From positions 2,604,001 to 2,668,000 of the forward strand of contig NW_026907680.1 of the NCBI RefSeq assembly GCF_028389875.1: 64,000 nucleotides of DNA. The letters are read 5' to 3'. The DNA comes from Rhea pennata (lineage: Eukaryota; Chordata; Aves; Rheiformes; Rheidae). Positions 22,201-32,494 of the stretch are shown piece by piece. Numbering within the stretch: the stretch's first letter is position 1; each line of letters begins with the position of its first letter. A program made the position numbers and the translations under genes. The notes under the pieces are model-generated. The model was not told where the DNA came from. It was given only the letters and a program-made list of their open reading frames with translations, and made no database searches.

Positions 22201-25200
22201 GACTGAGGCCCCTTGTGCTCTTCCAAGTATTTTTCCAACGTGAGTACTTTGCCTTGCTTCTTTTCCCCTGACTGACGAAGGCAGCAGCCTCTCAGCACAG
22301 GTTTGATAGGGCTGCAGTGCCAGGGCTGGGGGAGGCTGTTCTGAAAGTGCTTTGGGAGCAAGACGTCCCAGCGGCTGCATCCCAGTGGCCTGCACGCATG
22401 CTCTGCCTTCATACAGGGTCTGTTGGAGGCCCTAAGCCAAGATTTATGCTGTCTCCCACCACGCAAGAGCTTTATTCTGGACTGCCTTGATGCCTTTCTC
22501 TGTCACTGGGTGCCCAGCAGCAATCCATTGCCCATCCCGGAACACAGAGTCCTTGGGGCCACGGGGCAGTGACTAATGTAGTCGGCAGCACAGCGCGTAA
22601 TGCTGTGCCTGGGAGCCTGTCCTGGCAGATGACCCTGCTGCTCGCCTCCCTGCATGGAGAGAAAATTTCACTGTGGTTGTGTCCAGAGCTCTCCTTCAGG
22701 CATGACGTGCAGCCCTGGGTGTTTTGTTAGGGGGTGATCCCCGTTCCTGTGGATGTGACCCCAGTCAGTGGGACCCACGTGCTTCTGCTACAGAACTGCC
22801 TTCTGCGGTAGAAGCAGGTGCCCAACTTGTCCGGCTGAAATGGAGACCCTACTCCCCCTGTGCTCATGCCACCTCCCCGCGGTGTGTATTTGCAGTCCAC
22901 CCCTAGGCACCCCAGAGTGCTCTGCCCAGAAGGCATTGCCAGGCGGGAGGAAGCCATCATCAGAAGGTGGAGCACCTACTGAGTGGCCTGGGAATGAAGT
23001 GGACGAGAATGCCAGAGCGGTAAGTGTCACTGCTGGGGGCCCTTCTTTTCCAGCTTGCTTCCTGCAAACTCCTTGTGCTATGGGCGCTGGCTTGCAAGAG
23101 CCCTTCCCATGGGTTCACTGAGCCCTGCCCAACATCGCCCAGTCCTGCCTTCAAAGGCGCCGGTGGTGAATGTAGTTGTGGAATGCACACGCTGTTGCAC
23201 CTTGCTCTCTGTGAACACACTAGCAGAGCCTCTGGGGCCCTCCTGCTGGTGGCACTGGAAGTGCTGGGCCTTTCTGTGATAGAAAGTGAAGAGCTTCTGC
23301 TCAGCTCTGTGATAATTCAGATGCTTCTTTCAAGCAGGAAAGGGATGTTCAACCTTTCTGGGCTTCCCTTCAGGGAAAAAGGGTGCTGACAGGAAGGCTT
23401 CCGGGAAGGCTCAGAGCAGAGGCTGGGGGAGAACCTTCCCTTCTGGAGAAGCTTCTGAGCTGGCTTCCCCTGCGCTTGCCTCCCTTGATGTCTCCGTTCT
23501 GTCCTGGATCAGCCTTTTGGCTCTTCCCTGGACAAAAGCCTGCCAGATCATTTAGCTCTTTGCCCATATTCCCCTGCAGCTGCTCTTTTGTGGAATGGAG
23601 GGGCTGCTGTGAGCAAGAGCAAAGGGTCAACGGCTGTTTCTGCAATTCTGAGAGGCAGCTTCTTCTCTGAAGCATGGAAACATGGGCTGCCCTTGCCAGC
23701 AGCAAGAGCCTTTCCTTGGAAGCATCTCACCTCTCTTTCTCACCTTTGCAGATGAAAATACACAGGGATTCAATCCTGACAGCCACTAAAGCAGCTCCGA
23801 TTGTGTCCACTGCACCTCTTCCAAACATGTTCCTAAGGTGAGTACTTTCCCTTCCTTCTTTCCCCTCTCCCTGACAAAGGCAGCAGCCTCTCCGCACAGG
23901 TTTGTTAGGGCTGCATTGCCAGGGCTGGGGCAGGCTGCTCTGAAAGTGCTTTGGGAGCAAAAATTCCAAGCGGCTGGGTCCCAGTGACCTGCATGCATGC
24001 TCTGCTTACATCTGGGCTCTGTGGGTGGGGAGAGGGTTCTGCAGAGCTCTGTGCTGCCTCCCACTATGCAGGAGCTTAATGCTTGACTGTCTTGATGCCT
24101 TTGTCCTTCTTCAACACTGGGTGCCCAGCAACAACCTATTGCCCATCCCTGAACACAGAGTGTTCAGGTCTTATGTAGCTGACAGGACAGCAGGTAATGC
24201 TGTGCCTTGGAGCCTGTCCTGGCAGATGACCCTGCTGCTCTCCTCACTGCCTGGAGAGAGTCTCCCTTAGGCTCCTGGAGCTCTCCTTCAGGCATGACGT
24301 GCAGCCCCAGGTGTTTTGGTGGGAGGTGGTGCTCTGATGTGGCCGCAGTCAGTGGGAGCCCTGTGCTTCTGCTGCAGAATTGCCTTCTGCTGCAGGAGCA
24401 GGTGTGAAGCTGGTGAGGGCCAGGTGGGGACCCTACTCTCCCTGTGCTCATATCACCTCTCCGCGGTGTGTATTTGCAGGCCAGTGCCAGTCACCTTAGA
24501 GTGCTTTGCACAGAGTGCAGCAGCAGCGGGCAGGAAGAAGGAACGGAGAGAAGCCCAAGCACTAGCTGCATGTCCTCTGAGCGAGGGCCGTCAGAGGTCT
24601 GGCGTGGTAAGTGCTCCTCATTGAGTCAGGCCCTTCATGTGCCAGCCTGCTTTTTGCCCAGGCCTTGTGCTATGGGCGCTGGCTGTACAAGAGCCCTTCC
24701 CATGGGCTCTGCTGAACCTTGCAAGACTTGGCCCGGGGCTTGCCTTCACAGGCACCGCTTGTGCTCCAGGTTTGCAATATAGCTCTTGCTGCTGCGCCCT
24801 CCTTGAACACACCAGCAGAGGCACCGGGGTCCCGTTTTTGATTGCCTCTGAACTGCAGAGCCTTTCTGCGATAGAAAATTCAGTTTCTGCTCAGTTGAGT
24901 GATTATTGAGATGCTGGGTGCAAATGAGAACGGGATGTTCAGTGTGACTGGTCTTTCCTTCAGGGCAGTAGGGTGTTTGCAGGAAGGCGCATGGGAAGGG
25001 TCAGAGCAGAGCCTGAGAAATAATTTTCCCTTCTGCGAAAAGAGACCTGCTGTAACCCCCACTGCCCCCTCCTGTCCTCCCTAGCAGGACTGCCCTGCAC
25101 ATTGCCCTTAATCTTAGTCAGCGGCCCTCCCCTGCGCTGCCCTCCCTCAGTCTCTCCCTTAGGCAAGAACTGCTTTCCTGGATCAGCCTCTTGGCTCTTG

Positions 25201-28200
25201 CCCTTGACAAAAGCCTGCCAGAGCTTTTCCCCATTTGCCTGTATGTCCAGGGAGCAGCTATTGTGTAGAATGGAGGGGTTGCAGTGAGCAAGAGAGAAGG
25301 TTGTTTCTGCTGTTCTGAGAAGCAGCTTCTTCTCTGAACAGTGCAAACATTGGCTGCCCTTGTGAGCAGCAAGATCCTCTTCTTGGCAGCATCTCACCTG
25401 TGTTTCTCCCCTGTGCAGATGCTGGAGATGAGAGACTCGATCCTTGCAGCCACCAAAGCCCTCGATGTCCAGGCCCGTACTCCCCGCCACCATATGTTTC
25501 CAACGTGAGTATATTTGTTGGCTCCCTAGCCTCCAGTTTAGCAAGGGAGCATCTTCTCAGCACGGGTTTGTTAGGGCTGCAGTGCCAGGGCTGGTGGAGG
25601 CACTCTGAAAGTGCTTTGGGAGCAAGACTTCCCAGCGACAGCGTCCCTGTGACCTACGGGCATGCTCTGCCTTCATGTGGGCTTTGTGGGGGGCTTTGGC
25701 CAACTCTGTGCTGGTTCCCACCACACAAGGGCTTTATTCTGGGCTGCCTTCATGCCTTTCTCCTTCTCTGTTGCTGGGTGCCCAGCAGCAATCCATTGCC
25801 CATCCCTGAACACCGAGTCCTTGGGGCCACGGAGCAGTGGCTAATGCAGTTGGCAGGACGCAGGTAATGGTGTGAGTTGGAGGCTGTCCTTGTAGGGGAC
25901 CCTGCTGCTCTCCTTGCTGCCTGGAGAGAAAGTCTTGCTGTGGGCACCCGGAGCTCTCCAGCGGGCACGTTGTGCAGCTGTGGGTGTTTTGGCGGGAGGT
26001 GATTTCCGTGTCTGTGGATGTGATCCCCATCAGTGGAACCCCCGTGCTGCTGCTGCAGAACTGCCTTCTGCTGCAGAGGCAGGTGCCCCCCCTTGGGAGC
26101 GCTGCGTGGAGTCCAAACTCCCCAGCTTCCCCGGGCTCATGCCACCTCCCTGGTGCCTATTCGCAGGATGTTTTCCACCACCCCAGAGTGTTTTGCCAAA
26201 CGGCCGGCACCAGGCGCCTGGGAACAACCGCCACGTGCTAGAGTGCGAGCTGTGTGGGCTGTGAATGAAAGCGCTCCGAAGGCAAGACAGGTAGGTGCTC
26301 CTCCCTGAGCTCCTTTGTCTGCAGAAGCATTCTTCTCTGGGACAAGAGCCCTTCCCATGGGCTCTGCTGAGCCCTGGCTGACTTGGCCCAGGGCTTGCCT
26401 TCAAAGGCACTGCTTGGGCTCTAGTTTTGCAATATAGCTCTTGCTGCTGCTCCCTCCTTGAACACTCCAGCAGAGCCCCTGGGGCCCTCTCTTTTTTTCT
26501 GGCCATGGTAGTGCTGGGGTTTTCAGTGAGAGACCATGGAGAGTTTCTGCTCAGCTGTGTGATTATTGAGATGCTTGGTGTGGATGAGAAGGGGATGTTC
26601 AGCGTGGCTGGTCTTCCCTTCAGGGCAATAGGGTGCTGGCAGGAAGGCTCAGGAGAAAGGTCACAAAGCCTGGGACATGTTGCAGTGCCCCTTGCTCTTC
26701 TGCCGCTGGGGCTGCGGAGCCCCTGCCTGCAGCAGCCATTGTCTGGTGGGGTGCCCCAGGCCAGGTCAGAGCCAGGGGCCTGATGATTGCCAAGGTCCTG
26801 CAGTCCCCGGATGCTGGTGAGAAGCATGTGGAGAGCAGCGGAGTGGACTTGGAAGTGGGGCACATTGCACAGTGTGGAGTTGTCTTGCAGGTGCAGGAGG
26901 GTGCTGAGAATCTGGTTGAAGAAAAGCCCAGTATTCAGAAGATTGTCCGATACCAGCTGGGAGAAGACAAGCAAGTGACCCTGAAGGTCTACTTCTCCTG
27001 CCTAGAGGAAGAGGAGGAAGGGCTGGACAGTCAAGAGGGGCCTTGCAAGACAGGGCAGGTATGTGGCAGCTCCAGGAGAAGCCTGGCAGAACTGAGGGGC
27101 AGTGAGGTAGCAAGGGGTGCCACTTGTAATCCCGGAGCCACTGTGCTGCCTAGAGCGTGCTGTGACTTTTCCTGACATGAGATTTACGTGGCTTAAAGCT
27201 TGTCACTAAGTCCCTCCCTGCAGCCCCCAGCAAATGCCCAGCACTGCTGTGGAGCTGAAGGGCTGTGGCTGCAAATGGGAGCGGGGTTGAGGGAGTAGAG
27301 GAGGAGATAAGCAGAAGGGCTCTGAGGCCGAGTGAGAGAGACAAGGTGTCAGTGCGGCTGCAGCCCCATTGCCCCATGAGCAAGCCACAGGGCTGGCCTG
27401 GGCTCAGCCTTGCCTTCCAGCCAAGGGGCAGCTGTTGAGTGCTGAGAATGGCCTCCAACAGTGGCACCTGCAAGATCTGAGCAGCTGAGCGCAAAGGGAT
27501 GCTTCCAGCGTTGGTGTGCCCCTTTGCAAAGCTCTCCCTGACTGCTGAAGCCAAGACGACACAGGTACCCGCCAGTCCTGGCACCAGCAGCCTCAGCCAC
27601 AGGCTGATGAGCTGTGTCCAAACAAGCTCCCATGTCTCATGACGGTGAGGCTGGCAACACCCTCAGAAGCTCCCGCAAACATCCCCGGCCCTCACGAGTC
27701 TGCAGTCTTACTGGGCTTTCTGGCAGGGCAGAACACAGCCTGTTCTTTCTGCCTCCTTGTGCAGGGGGAAGAAGAGCCGTGTGCGGAGACACAGGCAGGC
27801 AGAAAAAAGAGCAGCAGCAGTGGCAAAGAGCCCAGCAGAGCCAGTTTTAGCAGAAGACGCAGCAGCAGTGGCAGGGGCAGTATCAGCGGCAGTGTCAGCG
27901 GGAGACCCAGAGGCAGCGGCAGTGGAAGCCCCACTGCAAAAGAGAACGGCAGCCCCAGTGTCAGTAGCAGGCAGCGTGGCAGTGGCAGTGGGAGCCCCGG
28001 TGGCAGACAGAGCGGCAGCCCCAGTGTCAGCGGCAGGGGCAGTGGAAGCCCCAGTGTCAGACCAAGTGGCAGCCCCAGTGCCAGTGCAGGACAGAGTGGC
28101 AGTGGCACTGGAAGCCCCACTGTCAGAGACAGCGGCAGCCCCAGTGTCAATGGCAGTGGCACTGGAAGCCCCACTGTCAGACCAAGTGGCAGCGGCAGTG

Positions 28201-28619
28201 GCAGTGCCGGACACAGCGGCAGCGGAACTGGAAGCCCCAGTGGCAGACGCAGCAGCAGATCCACTGGCGGTGGCAGCGTCACTGGGAGCCCCAGTGGCGG
28301 GCACAGCGGCAGCCCAAGTGCCAGCGGCAAACACAGCGGCAGTGACAGTGGGAGCTGCAATGTTGGACACAGCGAGAAACCCGCTCGTAGCAGCAGTGGC
28401 AGTGGAAGCTCCAATGCTGGACACAATGGCAGCCCCACTGGCAGTGGCAGTGGCACACGAAGACCCAGTGTCAGACAGAGCATCAACGGCAGTGGGAGCC
28501 CCAGGGGCAGCGGCAGTGGCCACAGCAGCAGCCACAACGGCGGCAGCGGTGGCAGCAGCAGCAGCAGCACTGCTTGTGAGCCACGCGAGCACCCAGGAAG
28601 TTCTCTGCAGCTGAATTAA
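16217..28619 (+). CDS. CCDC81-like HU-domain protein with tandem exon modules and a Ser/Gly-repeat tail
   Basis: Sixteen coding exons join in one frame (about 913 codons): 16,217-16,328; 16,506-16,567; 17,102-17,258; 18,050-18,306; 18,952-19,037; 19,761-19,858; 20,142-20,247; 21,238-21,358; 22,154-22,239; 22,896-23,019; 23,752-23,837; 24,480-24,606; 25,419-25,504; 26,167-26,290; 26,804-27,058; 27,765-28,619. All phases agree. Exons 2-3 give a first HU fold (IWEGVSNYIQEKL, then PLGTF, VQRPAF and DLHGL). Exon 4 gives a second (VAACVEETVYLL, FKGIGVLLIEGKEV, FYRGFL). Both align with human CCDC81, a centrosomal HU-fold protein, and exon 5 matches its next segment. The coiled-coil half of human CCDC81 is not seen. 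Instead there are three in-frame A-C exon pairs, an acidic exon and a Ser/Gly tail. The second in-frame ATG (16,262) could also start. The acceptor of exon 15 is weak. Family assignment is confident; the exact 3' exon chain is inferred. Confidence 0.82.
22154..26290 (+). repeat. Three tandem copies of a two-exon module within the CCDC81-like gene
   Basis: Each module has an A exon (86 nt, phase 0 to 2, starting ATG..G and usually ending FPT) and a C exon (124 or 127 nt, phase 2 to 0, with an ECxA motif). Copies are 22,154-23,019, 23,752-24,606 and 25,419-26,290. The ancestral pair is probably exon 5 with exon 8 (18,952 and 21,238), which have two further exons between them. Introns are also alike: GGATGACCCTGCTGCTC-type and CAGCATCTCAC-type stretches recur in each. 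Because the module is phase-symmetric, any number of copies keeps the frame. The right-hand gene copy has one A-C pair, and the left copy shows at least C-A-C. Confidence 0.85.
27810..28570 (+). repeat. 18-base / 6-residue coding repeat (Ser/Gly-rich tail)
   Basis: Within the terminal exon the sequence is built from imperfect 18-base units coding for variants of GSGSPS, with occasional Arg, Thr, Val or His. The unit length is a multiple of three and lacks TAA/TAG/TGA in nearly all frames, so long open frames appear in all three + frames and on the minus strand. Only the Ser/Gly frame agrees with the phase of the preceding exon. The homologous exon has about 208 codons at 7,303-7,929 and only 38 at 56,612-56,728. 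Confidence 0.9.
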
Positions 28620-28620
28620 A
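28615..28620 (+). terminator. ATTAAA polyadenylation signal overlapping the stop codon
   Basis: The stop TAA (28,617-28,619) is embedded in ATTAAA, the commonest variant poly(A) hexamer, followed about 35 bases later by a GT-rich stretch. The same arrangement is kept at 7,925-7,930 and, on the minus strand, at 56,611-56,616. If it is used, the mRNA has almost no 3' UTR. Function is inferred. Confidence 0.45.
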
Positions 28621-29670
28621 CCAACTGCCCCAAGTCGGGTGCCTCTTGGCTGGGTGTGCGGTGAGCTCGTCCATTTGCAGTGTGGGAGCTTTGGGGAGGC
28701 CTGAAGAGGAGAGCTGAGGAGTCAGGGCTCAGGGGCTGCTGCCAGGGCAGCTCTCCGCCGCGGTCGTGCTGTGGCTCTTTGGCTGCAGCTGCAGCTGCGG
28801 TGGCTGTGGCCTAGGGGTGTGCTGCGTCTTATTGGTGCCGGGGAGAGGCATGGAGAGGGCCCTGCCATGGCCAACGCATGTCCTGGGGCCAGGGGGCCTG
28901 TGGGGAGAGGAGGAAAAAGCTGCTGTACGCCTCTGAGGGGAGGAAGTGCTTGAGCCTGGGCCCCCCTTGCTGGGGACCAGTGCTGGCTGCGTGGTGGGAG
29001 GGAACTGCCAGCTCTTGTGTGTGTCTTGGGTGCCCTTGAGTGCTGGGCTTTTGCGGGTGTGATGGGAAGAAAGCGGGTGCCCAGGGCCAGAAGGGGAAGT
29101 GGCCACCCCGGAGGCTTCGTGCCAGCAGAGTCCATGGCCACCTGGGCTGTAGCACCCCGGAACTAGTGGAGTTGCAGAGCCTGAGGGCAGGTAGGAAGGA
29201 GGGCAGCAGAGCCCAGAGGCTGGCCTTGAGGCAAGCAGGCTTCCCCTTCTGCAGAGACCTGCTAGGGGGACGCCAGGGTAGGCAGCTCAGAAGGGCAAAG
29301 GAGCTCAGGAAAGCTGGCAGGCCTTTAAGCTGCTGAAGGAGAGCCTCCTCCAAGTGCCACTCTGCTCCACCTTGACACTCCAGCAAGCCCAAGTCAGGGC
29401 AAAGCCTACGGCCCCTCACTAGCAATGGCGATTCTGGAGGACCAGGCTTCATCGTTCCATCTGGTACGTGCTCATCTGCAAATGCAGGAGCTTTGCTTGA
29501 GCGCCTGCTCAGGGAGACTTCCATCAGCACTTCATGAGCATCGACTCCCCTTCTCTCTGCAGACTGACAAGCCTCGGTAAGGATCTGCACCTCAGACCAG
29601 CTTCTAGCTTCTTTGTCCTCCACGCATTTTCCATTACCCCCACAGCAGGAGCTGCGAGAGAAAGCGCCCA
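28621..29670. other. Conserved 3' flank of the CCDC81-like gene
   Basis: This flank is duplicated, inverted, at 55,568-56,611 and partly at 3,190-3,410. A minus-strand open frame of about 300 codons (28,829-29,740) begins inside a CR1 tail and has an open counterpart of 313 codons at 55,485-56,426. There is no domain, splice site or codon bias that I can argue from, so I do not call it a gene. Confidence 0.6.
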
Positions 29671-29815
29671 TCACAGAATCATCGAAGGGTGGAGGTTGGA
29701 AGGGGCCTCTGGAGATCATCTCGTCCACCCCCCTGCTCAAGCAGGGTCACCTACAGCACACTGCACAGGATCACACCAGGCAGCCTCTGAATGTCTCCAG
29801 AGAAGGAAACACGGA
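29671..29815 (-). mobile_element. CR1 LINE 3' end fragment
   Basis: Minus-strand CR1 tail: it begins with the inverted CACAGAATCAT terminus followed by the GGTTGGAAGGGGCC and CTGCTCAAGCAGGGTCACC blocks, then fades near 29,815. It marks the outer edge of the segment that recurs at 55,471-56,611. Confidence 0.9.
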
Positions 29816-30839
29816 GGTTCTGCTTGCAGACTGCGGCTCACGAAGTACTTGAGGCCAGGGTTCCGAGAGCTGCAGCCCGCAGTGGGAGAAGAGGCCTTTG
29901 CTGTCTTTGGGCTCATTCCTCAGCTCTGTGCTTGCGTCCTATTTTCTGCCAGATTTTTCTGCTCTTGCACCTCTCATCCTTGAGGGGACGACAAATGGAA
30001 CAAGCCTGCCCTTCAAAGGTAGAACTCTGAGAGACAAAAAGAGGTTGCTCTTGCAAACTAAGCAGCAAGCGGAGGGAGCCAGAGCTCCAGTGCTGGGAAA
30101 CACGAGGCATTAGACTGATCTCATCCGAAGCTGGCGTCCTTTGATGGCTTTGCCATGGATGCCGAGGGAGTGAAGAGGCTTAGGCCAACAGCTTAGCAGA
30201 GCAGGAGCAGAGAGCACTGGCTCCAATCACATGGTGTTTCAGCACAGGCTGCCTCAGCAGCAAGTAGGCACAGAACAGCAAAGAATGCAATGATTGCCCC
30301 AACAGGGTCTTCTTCCAGCAGCCTGGGGCCTGGGAGCTTCGTCAGCCAGAGGCAGGAGCCACAAAGCCTTTGCCTGCTTGGTCCTTCCAGAAGCGCACCC
30401 CCACCTTGGGCTGAAAGCACACCGTCAACCTGTGGCAGGGCCACATGCGGCTCCTTGCTTGGCTTCTCTCTTCCTCTTCAAAGCACTTTTGCTGGCCTTC
30501 TTCTCACCTCTGCAGGGCAAGGAGATTCGGCTTTCAGCGACCTCTCTCTTGCCTCTCCTTCCTGACCAAGAGCTGTTAGCTCACAGCCTGCCCCGGTCTA
30601 TGCAAAGTTCAGATGTGGTCATTTACTCCCCAAGAGGCCTTACTCCTCCTGCAGCAAATACCCTCTGGCACTTTATTGCCCAGCCATTCCCTGTGCATTG
30701 ATCCTTCTGTAGCTCTTATTTGGGGAGCCTATAACATGGAGAGGAATGAGTGGTTCTGGTTTCGGTTTGTTTGAAAAGATTGATCCCTACCAGAAGCAAG
30801 CAAGGCAGAAAGACATCTTGGGCTGGCTTTTTTCTCCAG
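29816..30839. other. Stretch without a recognised gene
   Basis: 29,816-30,214 links the CR1 tail to the inverted-repeat arm. Part of it (29,800-29,850) resembles 13,780-13,830 in inverted orientation. 30,215-30,839 is arm sequence upstream of the unidentified gene's first visible exon. The overlapping open frames here show no support. Confidence 0.5.
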
Positions 30840-32494
30840 ACCTTGTTTGTCACAGCAGAGAGTCAGCTGCCCGTATGTGAGCATGATTTGGATTGGAAAA
30901 GGGTGCGGGAACTCCTCATCACAAAGGCCTTAAGCCATACTGGGGAGCCAAAGTCCTCAGAGAAAGCCCACAATTTTCTCAGCCTGGTCTTCAAGTATGG
31001 CCTCAGAAGGCAAGTGGGCCTCTTGGCATGCTGGGCTGCCACCTTCAGCAGGAGCTCTCCTGGAGGGGCTGAGTTCTTGCTTTTCTCTTTACTCATACAA
31101 TTTCAAGAAGAAAACAAGAACTCCCCGGCAGTGTCCCCGGCCACACTGAGACAACTGTGACTCCTAAGGGCACCATTTGCACAAGCACATGGGAAGAGTC
31201 AGCTTGCCTGCTGTCAGAGAAGGAAAGCTCCTCAGATCCATTGGAGATGTGGGCCTTCCACTTGTGTATGCAGTGTGCTTCCCAGGCTCCGACAAAGGAA
31301 AGGTATGGGGGGAGGAGGAGGGGAAACTGGTTCCTCTGGAGTCCCTGCTTTGTGACAGGACCTATTTCAAAGCACGGAGCTCATCAGAGAGGTCCTTTTT
31401 GCTCCAGGATCTTTTCCTCACCCAGCACTGTGATTTGTTTCTCTACAGCTTTTAACACTTGCTGGCGTGTCCACAAACCTATTGCCTAACACTAGCATTT
31501 TTGAATGTCATCCCATGCTGACTGGCAGCAATGTCATTTATTGGCTCCTGAGACTTTATCTGATTGTGATCGATGCAGGAAGACAGTGAGGGTCTTCTTG
31601 GTTGGTTTACATAGTCCTGTAGAGGAGCTTCCCTGGAAAAAAGGATGTTTTGACAGGGCAAGTGGTACCTGTGTCTGTGTTTGTGTATGCATATACATCT
31701 CCATCGAGAAGGCTCAGCAGAAAGCGGCTAAAAGATTTGTCCTCCATAAAACTGCCTTTCTGAGCTGTGAAGGAAGATGGGATGCTTGGAGACAGAGAGA
31801 CCTGCAGGGGTCCAAGTTGGCCAGTGGTGTAAGTAGATATGGTCGGTGGGTTTTCTGAAAAAGTTTGGTGCATATCACAGAATTACAGAGTGGGTAAGGT
31901 TGGAAGGGACCTCAGGGGATCATCTAGTCCAACCTCCCTGCTCAGGCAGGGTCACCTAGACCATGTTAGACAGGGTTGCATCCGGGCAGGGTTTGAATCT
32001 CCCCAGAAAAGGAGACTCCACAATGTCTCTGGGAAACCTCTCCCAGTGCTCGGTCACTCTCACAGGAAAGAAATTCCTCCTCATATTGAGGCGGAGCTTC
32101 TGCTGGTTCAGTTTGTGCCCGTTGCCTCTTGTCCTGTTGCGTGGCACTAGTGAAAAGAGTTCGGCCCCATCCCTTTGATGGGGATATCCAGTGGAATTTC
32201 CTTCACTCTCTTTCAAGAGCCCGTTGAGTGATAATCAAACACAAAAAATCAAATGTCTTCCTCTGTGTGGGCCCCTTTCATTTTGATTTCCTCTGAGGGC
32301 TTTACATCTCTCTACATTTTTGCACTGTCCAATCCCATGTACTATTTATTTCCACAAACACTTTGGGCTATGTGTTCTGGAATACTAACACTGGATTTTT
32401 TTTCCCCCTCTCCCAGGTGCAGGTGAAGCTGGAAGTACATGTGTTGGCCTCCACACATCTACTGAAGGATCTTCAGCAAATGCCACTTTCCAGG
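30840..32494 (+). CDS. Exons of an unidentified gene (right arm copy)
   Basis: Exons 30,840-30,994, 31,218-31,302 and 32,417-32,494 have AG acceptors and GT donors. Intron phases fit (0/2, 2/0, 0/0), giving 106 open codons. The mirror copy in the other arm has the same exon lengths and differs by scattered substitutions. A 111-codon open frame at 32,792-33,127, preceded by a CTGCAG acceptor and containing a hydrophobic run of about 35 residues, is a possible next exon. There is no recognisable domain, start codon or stop, so this is an internal part of a larger gene or a decayed copy. The CR1 at 31,876-32,215 lies in the intron. Confidence 0.5.
31876..32215 (-). mobile_element. CR1 LINE 3' end, arm copy
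   Basis: Reverse-complement partner of 11,755-12,101 with the same end points. It starts at a CACAGAATTACAG-like inverted CR1 terminus. Confidence 0.92.

Noticed and set aside
27810-28570. Regularly spaced short repeats that might suggest a CRISPR array
   Set aside because: Units are contiguous 18-base coding repeats without unique spacers, in a vertebrate terminal exon.
27692-28592. Two minus-strand frames of about 290 codons (Leu/Pro-rich and Ala/Thr-rich)
   Set aside because: Both arise from the stop-free 18-base repeat read backwards; only the + strand Ser/Gly frame fits the upstream exon phase.
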